Source: Flavobacterium oncorhynchi
GTDB lineage: Bacteria; Bacteroidota; Bacteroidia; Flavobacteriales; Flavobacteriaceae
Reading direction: 5' to 3'
Assembly (NCBI RefSeq): GCF_002217355.1
Contig: NZ_MUHA01000006.1
Location: 62,001-126,000, forward strand
Length of the DNA stretch: 64,000 bases
Of the stretch, positions 33,856-41,118 are shown piece by piece; positions within the stretch are counted from its first letter, which is position 1, and each line of letters starts with the position of its first letter. The translations under genes were made by a program, and so were the position numbers. The notes below the pieces were generated by a model that saw nothing but the letters and a program-made list of their open reading frames with translations, was not told the origin of the DNA and searched no databases.

Positions 33856-36246
33856 CTAATTACGAAGTGGTTTTCCTTTAGTTAACATATATTGAATACG
33901 CTCCAGTGTTTTTCTTTCTGTACATAAACTCAAGAAAGCTTCACGTTCGATATCTAATAAGTATTGTTCAGATACTAAAGTTGCTTCAGATAAATCACCA
34001 CCAGCCATTACGTAAGCCAGTTTGTTAGCAATTTTCTTATCGTGCTCAGAAATGTATTTTCCGGCTTCCATTTGATCCGTTCCTACTAAGAACATACCTA
34101 AAGCTTGTTTTCCTAATACTTTAACATCCGTTCTTCTGATTGGTTGTGTATAACCCGCTTCTGCCATTAGCAAAGCATGTTTTTTAGCTTCAGCAATCTG
34201 ACGATCTTTGTTTACTACAATAACATCTTTTCCATGTTGAAGAAGTCCAGTATCAAAAGCTTCATAACCAGAAGTCGAAACTTTAGCCATTGCGATTGTT
34301 AAGAAATACTCTTGAAGAACGTTCAATTCCACATCATTTTTGCGGAATAAATCTGAAGCTCTTAAAGCCATTTCTTTAGATCCACCTCCGCCAGGAAGTA
34401 CACCAACACCAAATTCAACTAATCCCATATACGTTTCTGCAGCAGCAACCACTTTATCAGCGTGTAAGCTCATTTCGCATCCACCCCCAAAAGTCATTCC
34501 GTGAGGCGCAACTACAACTGGAATAGAAGAGTAACGAACACGCATCATTGTATCTTGGAACAATTTAATTGCCATGTTCAATTCGTCGTATTCCTGTTCA
34601 ACTGCCATCATGAAAATCATTCCGATATTAGCACCAACAGAGAAATTCGCTGCCTGGTTACCAATAACAAGACCTTGATATTCTTTTTCAGATAGGTCGA
34701 TTGCTTTATTGATAGCTTGTAGAACATCTCCACCAATTGTATTCATTTTAGATTGGAATTCTAAGTTTAAGATTCCGTCTCCTAAATCCTGAATGATTGC
34801 ACCACTGTTGCTCCAAACTTTTTTGCTTTCGCGAATGTTGTTCAGAATAATAAATGAATCTTGTCCAGGAACTTTTACTTGTGATTTTGTTGGAATATTA
34901 TAGAAATAAGTCGCTCCTTCTTTTACAGTATAAAAACTATCGCTTCCAGAAGCCAGCATTTCAGTAACCCATGCAGCAGGGGCTAAACCTTCCGCTTTCA
35001 TGATTTCAATTCCTTTGGCAACACCAATAGCATCCCAAATTTCGAATGGACCGTTTTCCCATCCAAAACCAGCTTTCATGGCATCATCAATTTTGTATAA
35101 TTCGTCTGAGATTTCAGGAATTCTGTTTGACACATACGCAAACATTCCGGCGAAACTCTTACGGTAGAATTCTCCCGCTTTGTCTGTTCCTTTTACTAAA
35201 ACTTTAAAACGATTGATTGGTTTATCAATAGTCTTTGTTAGTTCAAGAGTAGCAAAATTTGCTTTTTTCGCAGCGCGGTATTCTAATGTATTTAAGTCTA
35301 AAGAAAGAATATCTTTATCTACTTTTTTGTAGAAACCTTGTCCTGTTTTGCTTCCTAACCAGTTATTTTCCATCATTTTGTTGATGAAATCAGGAAGTTT
35401 GAACAATTCGTGTTGTTCGTCGTTCGGGCAGTTTTCGTAAATACCGTTGGCAACGTGTACCAAAGTATCCAATCCAACAACGTCAACGGTACGGAAAGTA
35501 GCCGATTTTGGGCGACCAATTACTGGTCCAGTCAATTTATCAACTTCTTCAATTGTTAATCCCATTTCTTTAACTAAATGGAATAAACTTTGGATTCCGT
35601 AAATACCAATTCTGTTTCCAATAAACGCTGGAGTATCTTTAGCAACAACAGAAGTTTTTCCTAAGAATTTAGATCCGTATTCGTTTAAGAAATCCAATAC
35701 TTCAGTAGAAGTTTTTGGACCAGGAATAATTTCAAATAATTTTAAGTAACGCGCAGGGTTAAAAAAGTGAGTTCCGCAGAAGTGTTGTTGAAAATCTTCG
35801 CTTCTTCCTTCGCTCATAAAATGAATTGGAATACCAGAAGTGTTTGAAGTAACCAAAGTTCCCGGTTTACGGAATTTCTCGATTTGTTCAAAAACCAATT
35901 TCTTAATGTCTAAACGCTCTACAACAACCTCGATAATCCAGTCAACATTGGCAATTTTTGCCATATCATCAGTCGTATTTCCAGTCGTAATTCTATTTGC
36001 GAATTTTTGACTGTAAATAGGAGATGGTTTCGATTTTAATGAATTCGCCAAATGTTCGTTTACCACACGGTTGCGAACGGCTTTACTTTCAAGTGTTAAT
36101 CCTTTTTTAGCTTCAGCTTCGGTCAGTTCACGCGGTACAATGTCTAGAAGTAAAACTTCGACACCAATGTTAGCAAAATGACAAGCTATACCTGAACCCA
36201 TAATTCCGGATCCAATTACAGCAACTTTTTTAATTGTGCGTTTCAT
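33856..36246 (-). CDS. fadB: 3-hydroxyacyl-CoA dehydrogenase / enoyl-CoA hydratase fusion
   Basis: The 796 residues have the HAD domain first: VAVIGSGIMGSGIACHFANIGVEVLLLDI is the NAD loop, followed by THFFNPARYLKLFEIIPG and DTPAFIGNRIGIYG, then two helical HAD domains (about 320-450). The C-terminal third is a crotonase fold (NFSVGANIGMIF oxyanion loop and MTFGGGCEMSLHADKVVAA, VEFGVGVLPGGGGSKEMALRA). The order HAD then ECH is the one used in Bacteroidetes and is the reverse of E. coli FadB. It performs the middle two steps of beta-oxidation. ATG at 36246, 56 nt after the MarR gene. Confidence 0.92.
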   Translation of the reverse strand: MKRTIKKVAVIGSGIMGSGIACHFANIGVEVLLLDIVPRELTEAEAKKGLTLESKAVRNRVVNEHLANSLKSKPSPIYSQKFANRITTGNTTDDMAKIANVDWIIEVVVERLDIKKLVFEQIEKFRKPGTLVTSNTSGIPIHFMSEGRSEDFQQHFCGTHFFNPARYLKLFEIIPGPKTSTEVLDFLNEYGSKFLGKTSVVAKDTPAFIGNRIGIYGIQSLFHLVKEMGLTIEEVDKLTGPVIGRPKSATFRTVDVVGLDTLVHVANGIYENCPNDEQHELFKLPDFINKMMENNWLGSKTGQGFYKKVDKDILSLDLNTLEYRAAKKANFATLELTKTIDKPINRFKVLVKGTDKAGEFYRKSFAGMFAYVSNRIPEISDELYKIDDAMKAGFGWENGPFEIWDAIGVAKGIEIMKAEGLAPAAWVTEMLASGSDSFYTVKEGATYFYNIPTKSQVKVPGQDSFIILNNIRESKKVWSNSGAIIQDLGDGILNLEFQSKMNTIGGDVLQAINKAIDLSEKEYQGLVIGNQAANFSVGANIGMIFMMAVEQEYDELNMAIKLFQDTMMRVRYSSIPVVVAPHGMTFGGGCEMSLHADKVVAAAETYMGLVEFGVGVLPGGGGSKEMALRASDLFRKNDVELNVLQEYFLTIAMAKVSTSGYEAFDTGLLQHGKDVIVVNKDRQIAEAKKHALLMAEAGYTQPIRRTDVKVLGKQALGMFLVGTDQMEAGKYISEHDKKIANKLAYVMAGGDLSEATLVSEQYLLDIEREAFLSLCTERKTLERIQYMLTKGKPLRN

Positions 36247-36302
36247 AATTTGTTACTATTTGTTTTTTGTATGAGAATCTGAATTATCTCTTAAAAGAAA
36301 TA

Positions 36303-36761
36303 CTATTCTTTTTCTGTGTTTTCTGTTTGATTAAATATGTTTTTATCGTGAATCAGTTCATTTATAATTTCAGAGACTTCGATAAAATGTTTCAGCTTTT
36401 CTTCCGAAACATGTTTCTTAACGGTTTCATTAAATTTTAGAACTGTATTTTTAGATAAATCTCTTTTTTCTTTTCCAAATTCGGTTAGGTAAATCAAAAC
36501 ACCTCGGCCGTCGCTTGGGTTTTTCTTGCGAACAATTAAACCCTTTTCTTCCATAGATTTTAAGGTTCTTGTTAAGCTTGTTGCTTCCATACCCATTCTT
36601 GGACCAAGAGCCGTTGACGGGGTTCCTTCTTCTTTATCCATGCTTAAAAGAGCAAATCCCGTTGCCATTGTAGCATCGTACTTTGCAGCCTCTTCATTAT
36701 ACATTCTTGAAACAGCCTGCCATGTAGCTCTCAAAATATAATCTATTGTTTTGTCTTTCAT
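36303..36761 (-). CDS. MarR-family transcriptional regulator, first gene of the beta-oxidation operon
   Basis: The 152 residues contain the MarR winged helix: ALLSMDKEEGTPSTALGPRMGMEATSLTRTLKSMEEKGLIVRKKNPSDGRGVLIYLTEFGKEKRDL, with the RKKNPSDGRG wing. It is the first gene of the fadB-fadA-acyl-CoA dehydrogenase run, so it probably controls that operon, perhaps releasing DNA on binding acyl-CoA; that is inference from position. A palindrome upstream (36801-36810) could be its operator. ATG at 36761. Confidence 0.88.
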   Translation of the reverse strand: MKDKTIDYILRATWQAVSRMYNEEAAKYDATMATGFALLSMDKEEGTPSTALGPRMGMEATSLTRTLKSMEEKGLIVRKKNPSDGRGVLIYLTEFGKEKRDLSKNTVLKFNETVKKHVSEEKLKHFIEVSEIINELIHDKNIFNQTENTEKE

Positions 36762-36800
36762 AGGTAACTATATCGATTTCAAATATAATTAAAAAATACT

Positions 36801-36810
36801 ATGCATGCAT
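36801..36810. promoter_or_regulatory. candidate MarR operator
   Basis: ATGCATGCAT, a perfect 10-bp palindrome within TACTATGCATGCATATA, 40 nt before the marR ATG. The size and location fit autoregulation. The remaining 170 bp up to the WYL gene are plain A/T-rich runs. Confidence 0.4.
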
Positions 36811-36982
36811 ATAATTTTTTAATAAATTTTTGGTTAATTAAAAAACATCCCTGATTTAGAGGGTTTTGCTGGTTTATTTATAGTGAAATATACTATTCTT
36901 TTTTTAGATTTTAACACTTTTTATGTTGTAAAAAACTTTTTTTAGTTTTTAAAACGTTTTTTATTCTGTATTCTGTAAAAAA

Positions 36983-38020
36983 TTATGCATTTAATTCAGT
37001 ACCGTTTTCGGTTTCATATCTTGAGATTGCCTTTTTTAGAATCGTTTTCATGCGATTTCTTAGATTTTCAGGCCTTAAAATTTCTATAGAATCTCCAAAA
37101 CCTAATAAAAGTCGTTCCATTTCATAGTTAGGTGAAATAAACAAATGCACAATAATACTTTTATCTTCATTTTCCCTAATCAATCGCTGCGACGAATGCA
37201 AAGGTTTTGTCAACACATAAGGTGCATTTATTGCGTCAATCCAAAGCTCAATGCGTCTGGGCTGTAAACCAGAATTTACAGTGACACCAATTATATCCTT
37301 ATAATAAGTATCAGCATCAAAATGTTCTTCTAAATAAGGAATGTTAAAATCGTAATCAATTGCAATAATTCTGTCCAAAGCCAAATTGGTGATTGGTTGT
37401 GAGGTTTTTTTCTTTCCTATTAAAAACCAGCGGTTATTGAATTCCTTTAATATAAAGGGATGAAAATGAAATTTACTCTCTTCTTTTGATTTGAATGATT
37501 TGTAAGTAATCACAAGTACAACTTTCTTAATGATCGCCTGATAAACTTCGTCTAAATAGTGCAAACCTTTTAAACTCTCGTTTTTGTCTAAATAAATAAC
37601 AGGTTTTGTATGCGATTTTTCGGCATAGATTTTATCTTCTAAACGTTGTAAGATATCCGAAACATCATTAAAAAGGGAGAAATCTTTAAATTGTTTTAAC
37701 ATCGAAACGGTTTCTGTTAAAACATTCATATCGGTTTCCGTCAGCGGAATATCGGTTATGGTAAAATCTTCGTCTTCATATTTATAATACTTTTTATCAT
37801 AAACGACAATAGGAGCGTTATACCCCAGTTTTTCACTCCGCATCAATTGAATATCCATCTGAATAGTTCGCTTGCTGATTGGGTTCTGACGTCCTTCATA
37901 TTCAAATAATGCTTCAGAACAGCATTCGATTAAATCTTCTAATGTCCATTGGCGATATTGGTTTTGCAGAGATTTATCGATGGTTTTGTACCGAATTAAG
38001 GCGTTTTTGTTTTGTGACAT
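36983..38020 (-). CDS. WYL-domain transcriptional regulator
   Basis: About 345 residues. An N-terminal helix-turn-helix (WTLEDLIECCSEAL, ISKRTIQMDIQLM) is followed by a linker and the WYL domain (YQAIIKKVVLVITYKSFKSKEES, FHFHPFILKEFNNRWFLIGKKK, TNLALDRIIAID). The C-terminus is a WCX-like extension. The open frame reaches back to a TTG at 38062 inside an intergenic repeat; the ATG at 38020 (MSQNKNALIRYKTIDKS) is the reasonable start. WYL domains bind small ligands or nucleic acids and regulate many defence and repair loci. It lies about 1 kb upstream of the Ro/RtcB locus, so it is the best local candidate regulator. Confidence 0.85.
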   Translation of the reverse strand: MSQNKNALIRYKTIDKSLQNQYRQWTLEDLIECCSEALFEYEGRQNPISKRTIQMDIQLMRSEKLGYNAPIVVYDKKYYKYEDEDFTITDIPLTETDMNVLTETVSMLKQFKDFSLFNDVSDILQRLEDKIYAEKSHTKPVIYLDKNESLKGLHYLDEVYQAIIKKVVLVITYKSFKSKEESKFHFHPFILKEFNNRWFLIGKKKTSQPITNLALDRIIAIDYDFNIPYLEEHFDADTYYKDIIGVTVNSGLQPRRIELWIDAINAPYVLTKPLHSSQRLIRENEDKSIIVHLFISPNYEMERLLLGFGDSIEILRPENLRNRMKTILKKAISRYETENGTELNA

Positions 38021-38037
38021 TGCTTTGTGTGTTTTTT

Positions 38038-38070
38038 TGCTCGCAAAGTCGCAAGGGCGCAAAGTTTTTA
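38038..38070. repeat. R2-family intergenic repeat
   Basis: CTCGCAAAGTCGCAAGG...GCGCAAAGTTTTT vocabulary, directly before the WYL start codon. Confidence 0.55.
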
Positions 38071-38083
38071 TTTTTTAAGCCAC

Positions 38084-38101
38084 TCCCGATAGCTATCGGG
38101 A
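38084..38101. repeat. 18-bp perfect palindrome, copy 2
   Basis: TCCCGATAGCTATCGGGA, identical to 3331-3348. It lies between the WYL start and an R1 repeat. Confidence 0.8.
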
Positions 38102-38132
38102 TAAAGGATTAAAATAATTTTCCCCCATTTTA

Positions 38133-38259
38133 TGTCATTTCGACGAAGGAGAAATCTCCACAAGTAACTCCGCAACGAAAGTCCAATCTTTATGGAGCTT
38201 CGCATGAAGATTTGCTTCGCCAGTTTGCTATCGCTCGAATCTTCTTCGTCGAAATGACA
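38133..38259. repeat. R1 palindromic repeat, copy 3 (127 bp)
   Basis: Same ends as the other copies. The interior from TCCACAAGTAACTCCGCAAC to GGAGCTT is the reverse complement of the interior of copy 1, so the element sits in opposite orientation. About 27 extra bases (TTTGCTTCGCCAGTTTGCTA and neighbours) enlarge the right half. Confidence 0.88.
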
Positions 38260-38279
38260 AACTGTGTGTTTAATTAATA

Positions 38280-38325
38280 CTTTAAATAAAAACTTTGCAA
38301 CTCTGCGTCTTTGCGAGATTCAATT
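38280..38325. repeat. R2-family intergenic repeat
   Basis: AAACTTTGCAACTCTGCGTC then TTTGCGAGATTC; flanks R1 copy 3 on the other side. Confidence 0.55.
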
Positions 38326-38327
38326 TT

Positions 38328-38942
38328 TTAGCTTAATAACTTTATTTCTTTTTCAATATTAGCCCGAGCTTTCTCTTCATACAAACTCCTAAATTCCTCG
38401 GTCTGAAAAATAAATTCATTTTCTAGAAAATGCTTCAATGCTTTTGCGCGTCCGGGTTTGTATAGAAAATCAGGATAAATGCGATATTCTTTCCGAATTT
38501 GTTCGAAGTAGATTTTATAATCATCCCAATCTTTAGTAAGTATTTTCAAATCAAAATCGATTAACCAATTGATGTCTTCAATCTCATTTTGCTGATGTTG
38601 CTGTGTTGCACAGATTGCATCAAAAACTATTTGTTTATTTAGATTGGTATTATCAGGTAAAATTGCCAAAGCATATTCAGCACTTTTGAGTTCGTTATCT
38701 TTTTTGGAAGCCGAATACACAAAATCATGATAAAAGATTGAAAATAATACTTCATTAGGATTTTGAAGTTTATCACGATACGTTTCAAAACTGGCAATCA
38801 TTTCTTTTAAATGCGTGAGATTGTGATAATATCTTGATTTTTTGGAATATGCCTTTTCTAAATCCAACCAGTTTTGCTGAATATCATCTGCTGAAAAGCC
38901 AATATTCGAAAGTAATTCAGAATAGATTTTCCCTAAATTCAT
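38328..38942 (-). CDS. HD-like metal-dependent hydrolase (often misnamed NMDAR subunit)
   Basis: The 204-residue helical protein has YYHNLTHLKEMI near residue 40, FSIFYHDFVYSASKKDNE near 70 and LIDFDLKILTKDWDDY later. The H...HD...D pattern suggests the HD superfamily of metal phosphohydrolases. Databases often label these proteins 'N-methyl-D-aspartate receptor NMDAR2C subunit', which is a propagated error. The substrate is unknown. It is divergent from the Ro gene; its ATG at 38942 is only 34 nt from the palindrome at 38976, so it may share that control site. Confidence 0.75.
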   Translation of the reverse strand: MNLGKIYSELLSNIGFSADDIQQNWLDLEKAYSKKSRYYHNLTHLKEMIASFETYRDKLQNPNEVLFSIFYHDFVYSASKKDNELKSAEYALAILPDNTNLNKQIVFDAICATQQHQQNEIEDINWLIDFDLKILTKDWDDYKIYFEQIRKEYRIYPDFLYKPGRAKALKHFLENEFIFQTEEFRSLYEEKARANIEKEIKLLS

Positions 38943-38975
38943 GTTGTTTTTTACTCAAATTTAAAATTCTTTTTT

Positions 38976-39000
38976 TACTGCGCAAAATAATTGCGCAGTA
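38976..39000. promoter_or_regulatory. palindromic operator upstream of the Ro60 gene (copy 1)
   Basis: TACTGCGCAA (38976-38985), AATAA, TTGCGCAGTA (38991-39000): a perfect 10-bp inverted repeat with a 5-nt centre. The same 25 bp with one base changed recur at 40594-40618, in front of the RNA array. Both are followed by TTTG at +12 and AAGAAATAA at +19. Confidence 0.8.
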
Positions 39001-39011
39001 GTTTCGAAATC

Positions 39012-39041
39012 TTTGCTCAAGAAATAAAACAATAATCATTG
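39012..39041 (+). promoter_or_regulatory. candidate promoter of the Ro60 gene
   Basis: TTTG at 39012-39015 would be the -33 element. The -7 place holds AATCATTG (39034-39041), a poor match to TANNTTTG, 18 nt later. A weak -7 behind an upstream palindrome suggests activator-dependent transcription, starting about 15-20 nt before the ATG at 39065. Confidence 0.45.
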
Positions 39042-39064
39042 TCTAATTTTAAAAACCAGAAATT

Positions 39065-40582
39065 ATGAAATTCAATTTTTTAGCAAAAGAGAAAAACAAT
39101 ATAGTTAATCACGAAAATGCTCCGGCTTTTTCTTTAACATCGGAATATGAATTATATACAGCAGTTGTAACAACAAGCTTAAGTGCTTCATTTTATGAAA
39201 AAGATACAACTCGTTTGGAACGCATCAAAAATTTGATTCAAAAATGTAATCCAGTGTTTGTAGCAAAACTTGCCGTTTATGCTCGAAACGAAATGCATAT
39301 GCGTTCTGTACCATTAGTTTTGGTTGTAGAATTGGCTAAGATCTATTCTGGCGATTCTTTAATCAGTAAAATGATAATTCACGTAATTCAGCGTGCAGAT
39401 GAGATAACAGAATTGTTAGCGTATTACCAAATGGCAAACGAACGAAATGGCGTTAAAAAATTAAACCGTTTGTCAAAGCAAATACAAAAAGGTTTGGCGG
39501 TTTCATTCAATAAATTTGATGAATATCAATTGGCAAAATACAATCGCGATGGTGTGGTTAAATTAAAAGATGCTTTGTTTTTGGTTCACCCGAAAGCAAA
39601 AGATGAAGCACAGCAAGCAATCTTTAATAAAGTTGCGAGTAACACTTTGCAAACGCCATATACTTGGGAAACTGAGTTGTCGCAATTAGGTCAGGTGAAA
39701 TTCTATAATGAGAATGAAAAGCAAAAAGCATTCACTCAAAAATGGGAAGAATTGATCGACAGTGGTAAAATAGGTTACATGGCATTGTTGCGTAACTTAC
39801 GAAATATCTTAGAAGCTAATGTTTCAGGTTTTCATATGTTGAAAGTATGCGATTACCTTTCTAACGAAAAAGCAGTCGTAAACTCAAAACAATTGCCATT
39901 CCGATTTTTATCTGCTTATCGTGAACTGAAAGATTTGAATTTTAAATTAACTTCAATGGTTTTAGATGCTTTGGAAGATGCCGTTACAATTAGTTCACAA
40001 AACATAAAAGGATTTGATGTAAACACGTCAATTGTAATTGCTTGTGACGTTTCAGGTTCAATGCAACAGCCAATTTCACCAAAAAGTAAAGTATTGCTTT
40101 ATGATATCGGTTTGATGTTGGGTATGTTAATGCAAAGCCGTTGTAAAAATGTGGTAAGCGGTATGTTTGGTGATCGTTGGAAAATAATCAATATGCCAAA
40201 ACGAAGCATATTGGCCAACGTGAACGAATATTACAAACGTGAAGGTGAAGTAGGTTATGCTACAAATGGTCATTTGGTTTTGGAAGATTTGATCAGCCGA
40301 AAAGAAATTGTAGACAAAGTAATGTTGTTTACCGATGTTCAAATGTGGAATAATGCTTACACAAAAGACTCATTTGCAAACTCCTGGAACCGATACAAAA
40401 GAATCGCACCAAATGCAAAATTGTATTTGTTTGATTTGGCTGGTTACGGTCAGTTACCAATAAACATCGAAAAAAACGATGTATATTTAATAGCCGGTTG
40501 GTCTGATAAAGTGTTTGATGTTTTGAATGCTTTAGAAGATAAAAACAGCGCTTTGAATTACATTAACCGAATAGAATTGTAA
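39065..40582 (+). CDS. rsr: Ro60-family TROVE/VWA RNA-binding protein (bacterial Rsr)
   Basis: The 505 residues are the normal bacterial Ro length. Residues about 15-310 form the TROVE ring of HEAT-like helices (FVAKLAVYARNEMHMRSVPLVLVVELAK, KIGYMALLRNLRNILEANVSGFHMLKVC). The VWA domain starts with SIVIACDVSGSMQQP, an intact MIDAS (Asp328-x-Ser-x-Ser), then KVMLFTDVQMWN. Ro proteins bind Y RNAs on the outer ring and misfolded RNA ends through the hole. In other bacteria Rsr works with Y RNA and exonucleases or RtcB. Here an array of Y-RNA-like elements follows 85 nt downstream and rtcB after that, which strongly supports the assignment. Confidence 0.93.
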   Translation: MKFNFLAKEKNNIVNHENAPAFSLTSEYELYTAVVTTSLSASFYEKDTTRLERIKNLIQKCNPVFVAKLAVYARNEMHMRSVPLVLVVELAKIYSGDSLISKMIIHVIQRADEITELLAYYQMANERNGVKKLNRLSKQIQKGLAVSFNKFDEYQLAKYNRDGVVKLKDALFLVHPKAKDEAQQAIFNKVASNTLQTPYTWETELSQLGQVKFYNENEKQKAFTQKWEELIDSGKIGYMALLRNLRNILEANVSGFHMLKVCDYLSNEKAVVNSKQLPFRFLSAYRELKDLNFKLTSMVLDALEDAVTISSQNIKGFDVNTSIVIACDVSGSMQQPISPKSKVLLYDIGLMLGMLMQSRCKNVVSGMFGDRWKIINMPKRSILANVNEYYKREGEVGYATNGHLVLEDLISRKEIVDKVMLFTDVQMWNNAYTKDSFANSWNRYKRIAPNAKLYLFDLAGYGQLPINIEKNDVYLIAGWSDKVFDVLNALEDKNSALNYINRIEL

Positions 40583-40593
40583 AAAAAAGAATC

Positions 40594-40618
40594 TACTGCG
40601 CCAAATAATTGCGCAGTA
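40594..40618. promoter_or_regulatory. palindromic operator upstream of the RNA array (copy 2)
   Basis: TACTGCGC (40594-40601) and GCGCAGTA (40611-40618) pair perfectly. The centre differs from copy 1 by a single base (C for A at 40602). It begins 12 nt after the Ro stop codon. In RNA it could also act as a stem at the end of the Ro message, but a terminator T-run is missing. Confidence 0.75.
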
Positions 40619-40629
40619 TGATTTGAATA

Positions 40630-40645
40630 TTTGTAAAAGAAATAA
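40630..40645 (+). promoter_or_regulatory. candidate promoter block of the RNA array
   Basis: TTTG at 40630-40633 and AAGAAATAA at 40637-40645 repeat the Ro promoter block at exactly the same distances from the palindrome (+12 and +19). If TTTG is the -33 element, transcription starts near 40664-40668, precisely where the first RNA's outer helix begins (40667). Confidence 0.5.
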
Positions 40646-40666
40646 GTTCATTGAAAATAGAATAAA

Positions 40667-40807
40667 AAACAAGTGTCGTAGATAAGTGTTACTTCGTATT
40701 GATAACGCCCGGGACGTGGGTTCGATCCCCACCAATTCTGTTTAATTACAGAAATGTAGCTCAGTGGTTAGAGCAGGATATGTCACTTATCGTTTATTGC
40801 CTTGTTT
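40667..40807 (+). ncRNA. Y-RNA-like RNA 1 with circularly permuted tRNA mimic (YrlA type)
   Basis: Outer helix AAACAAG (40667-40673) / CTTGTTT (40801-40807); internal loop TGTCGTA / GTTTATTGC; inner helix GATAAGTG (40681-40688) / CACTTATC (40784-40791); then the conserved TTACTTCGT. The apical domain is a permuted tRNA. A T-arm GTGGG-TTCGATC-CCCAC (40716-40732) comes first, then the 3' acceptor strand CAATTCTG, a loop, the 5' acceptor strand CAGAAATG (40749-40756) and TA plus a D-arm GCTC-AGTGGTTA-GAGC (40759-40774). T-loop, D-loop and 7-bp acceptor follow tRNA numbering with one mismatch. This matches the known YrlA design of bacterial Y RNAs. No anticodon arm exists. Confidence 0.85.
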
Positions 40808-40815
40808 TAAAATAA

Positions 40816-40951
40816 AAAAAGAATGTCGTAAATAAGAGTTACTTCGTCTCAAATTTGGGGAGGAATAGCGAAGTTGTAAAATCAGCAAGGTTATCCAGTT
40901 CGACTCTGGCAAGACAAGCCCCGTTTCTCTTATTGCTTTTTACTTCTTTTT
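40816..40951 (+). ncRNA. Y-RNA-like RNA 2 with tRNA-like arms in normal order
   Basis: Outer helix AAAAAGAA (40816-40823) / TTCTTTTT (40944-40951); internal loop TGTCGTA / GCTTTTTAC; inner helix AATAAGAG (40831-40838) / CTCTTATT (40927-40934); then TTACTTCGT. The apical part has GGGG (40857-40860) pairing with CCCC (40919-40922) as an acceptor-like stem. ATAGCGAAGTTGTAAAATC resembles a D-arm and CCAG-TTCGACT-CTGG is a T-arm (40895-40909). Here D comes before T, as in a real tRNA, and no anticodon arm fits between them. Confidence 0.75.
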
Positions 40952-40956
40952 AAAAC

Positions 40957-41027
40957 TGAAAAATGTCGTGTATAAGAGCTACTTCGTTTAGGTTGAATAT
41001 TAACTCTTATAAATTATTACTTTTTCA
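40957..41027 (+). ncRNA. Y-RNA-like RNA 3, minimal, no tRNA mimic
   Basis: Outer helix TGAAAAA (40957-40963) / TTTTTCA (41021-41027); internal loop TGTCGTG / AATTATTAC; inner helix TATAAGAG (40971-40978) / CTCTTATA (41004-41011); then CTACTTCGT and a short AU-rich apex (TTAGGTTGAATATTAA) with no tRNA arms. Confidence 0.75.
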
Positions 41028-41032
41028 AAAAA

Positions 41033-41118
41033 TTAGATGCCGTCTATAAAGCGCTACTTCGTGGCATGATAATATTAGGTTCGAATCCTAAAAGTCGCTT
41101 ATAGAATATTGCTCTTAA
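41033..41118 (+). ncRNA. Y-RNA-like RNA 4 with a lone T-arm
   Basis: Weak outer pairing TTAGA (41033-41037) / TCTTAA (41113-41118); internal loop TGCCGTC / GAATATTGC; inner helix TATAAAGCG (41045-41053) / CGCTTATA (41096-41103), one bulged A; then CTACTTCGT. The apex holds a perfect T-arm, TTAGG-TTCGAAT-CCTAA (41075-41091), but no D-arm or acceptor. Confidence 0.72.

Noticed and set aside
38990..39030. A sigma54 (-24/-12) promoter as in Salmonella rsr-rtcB
   Set aside because: TTTGC is present, but there is no GG at the required distance upstream and no RtcR gene nearby.
38976..40618. Direct repeats flanking the Ro gene as target-site duplications of a mobile insertion
   Set aside because: Both copies are palindromic and each is followed by the same promoter-like block at identical spacing. 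That fits duplicated control sites better; no transposase is present.
40532..40735. Protein-coding frame on the minus strand starting MVGIEPTSRALS
   Set aside because: It is read through the T-arm of RNA 1 and the Ro gene end. Such MVGIEPTSRALS-type frames are a common artefact of tRNA-like sequence.
40678..40800. A normal tRNA gene (canonical T-arm and D-arm present)
   Set aside because: T-arm precedes D-arm, the acceptor strands face each other across an 8-nt loop and no anticodon arm exists. A YrlA-type tRNA mimic explains it better.
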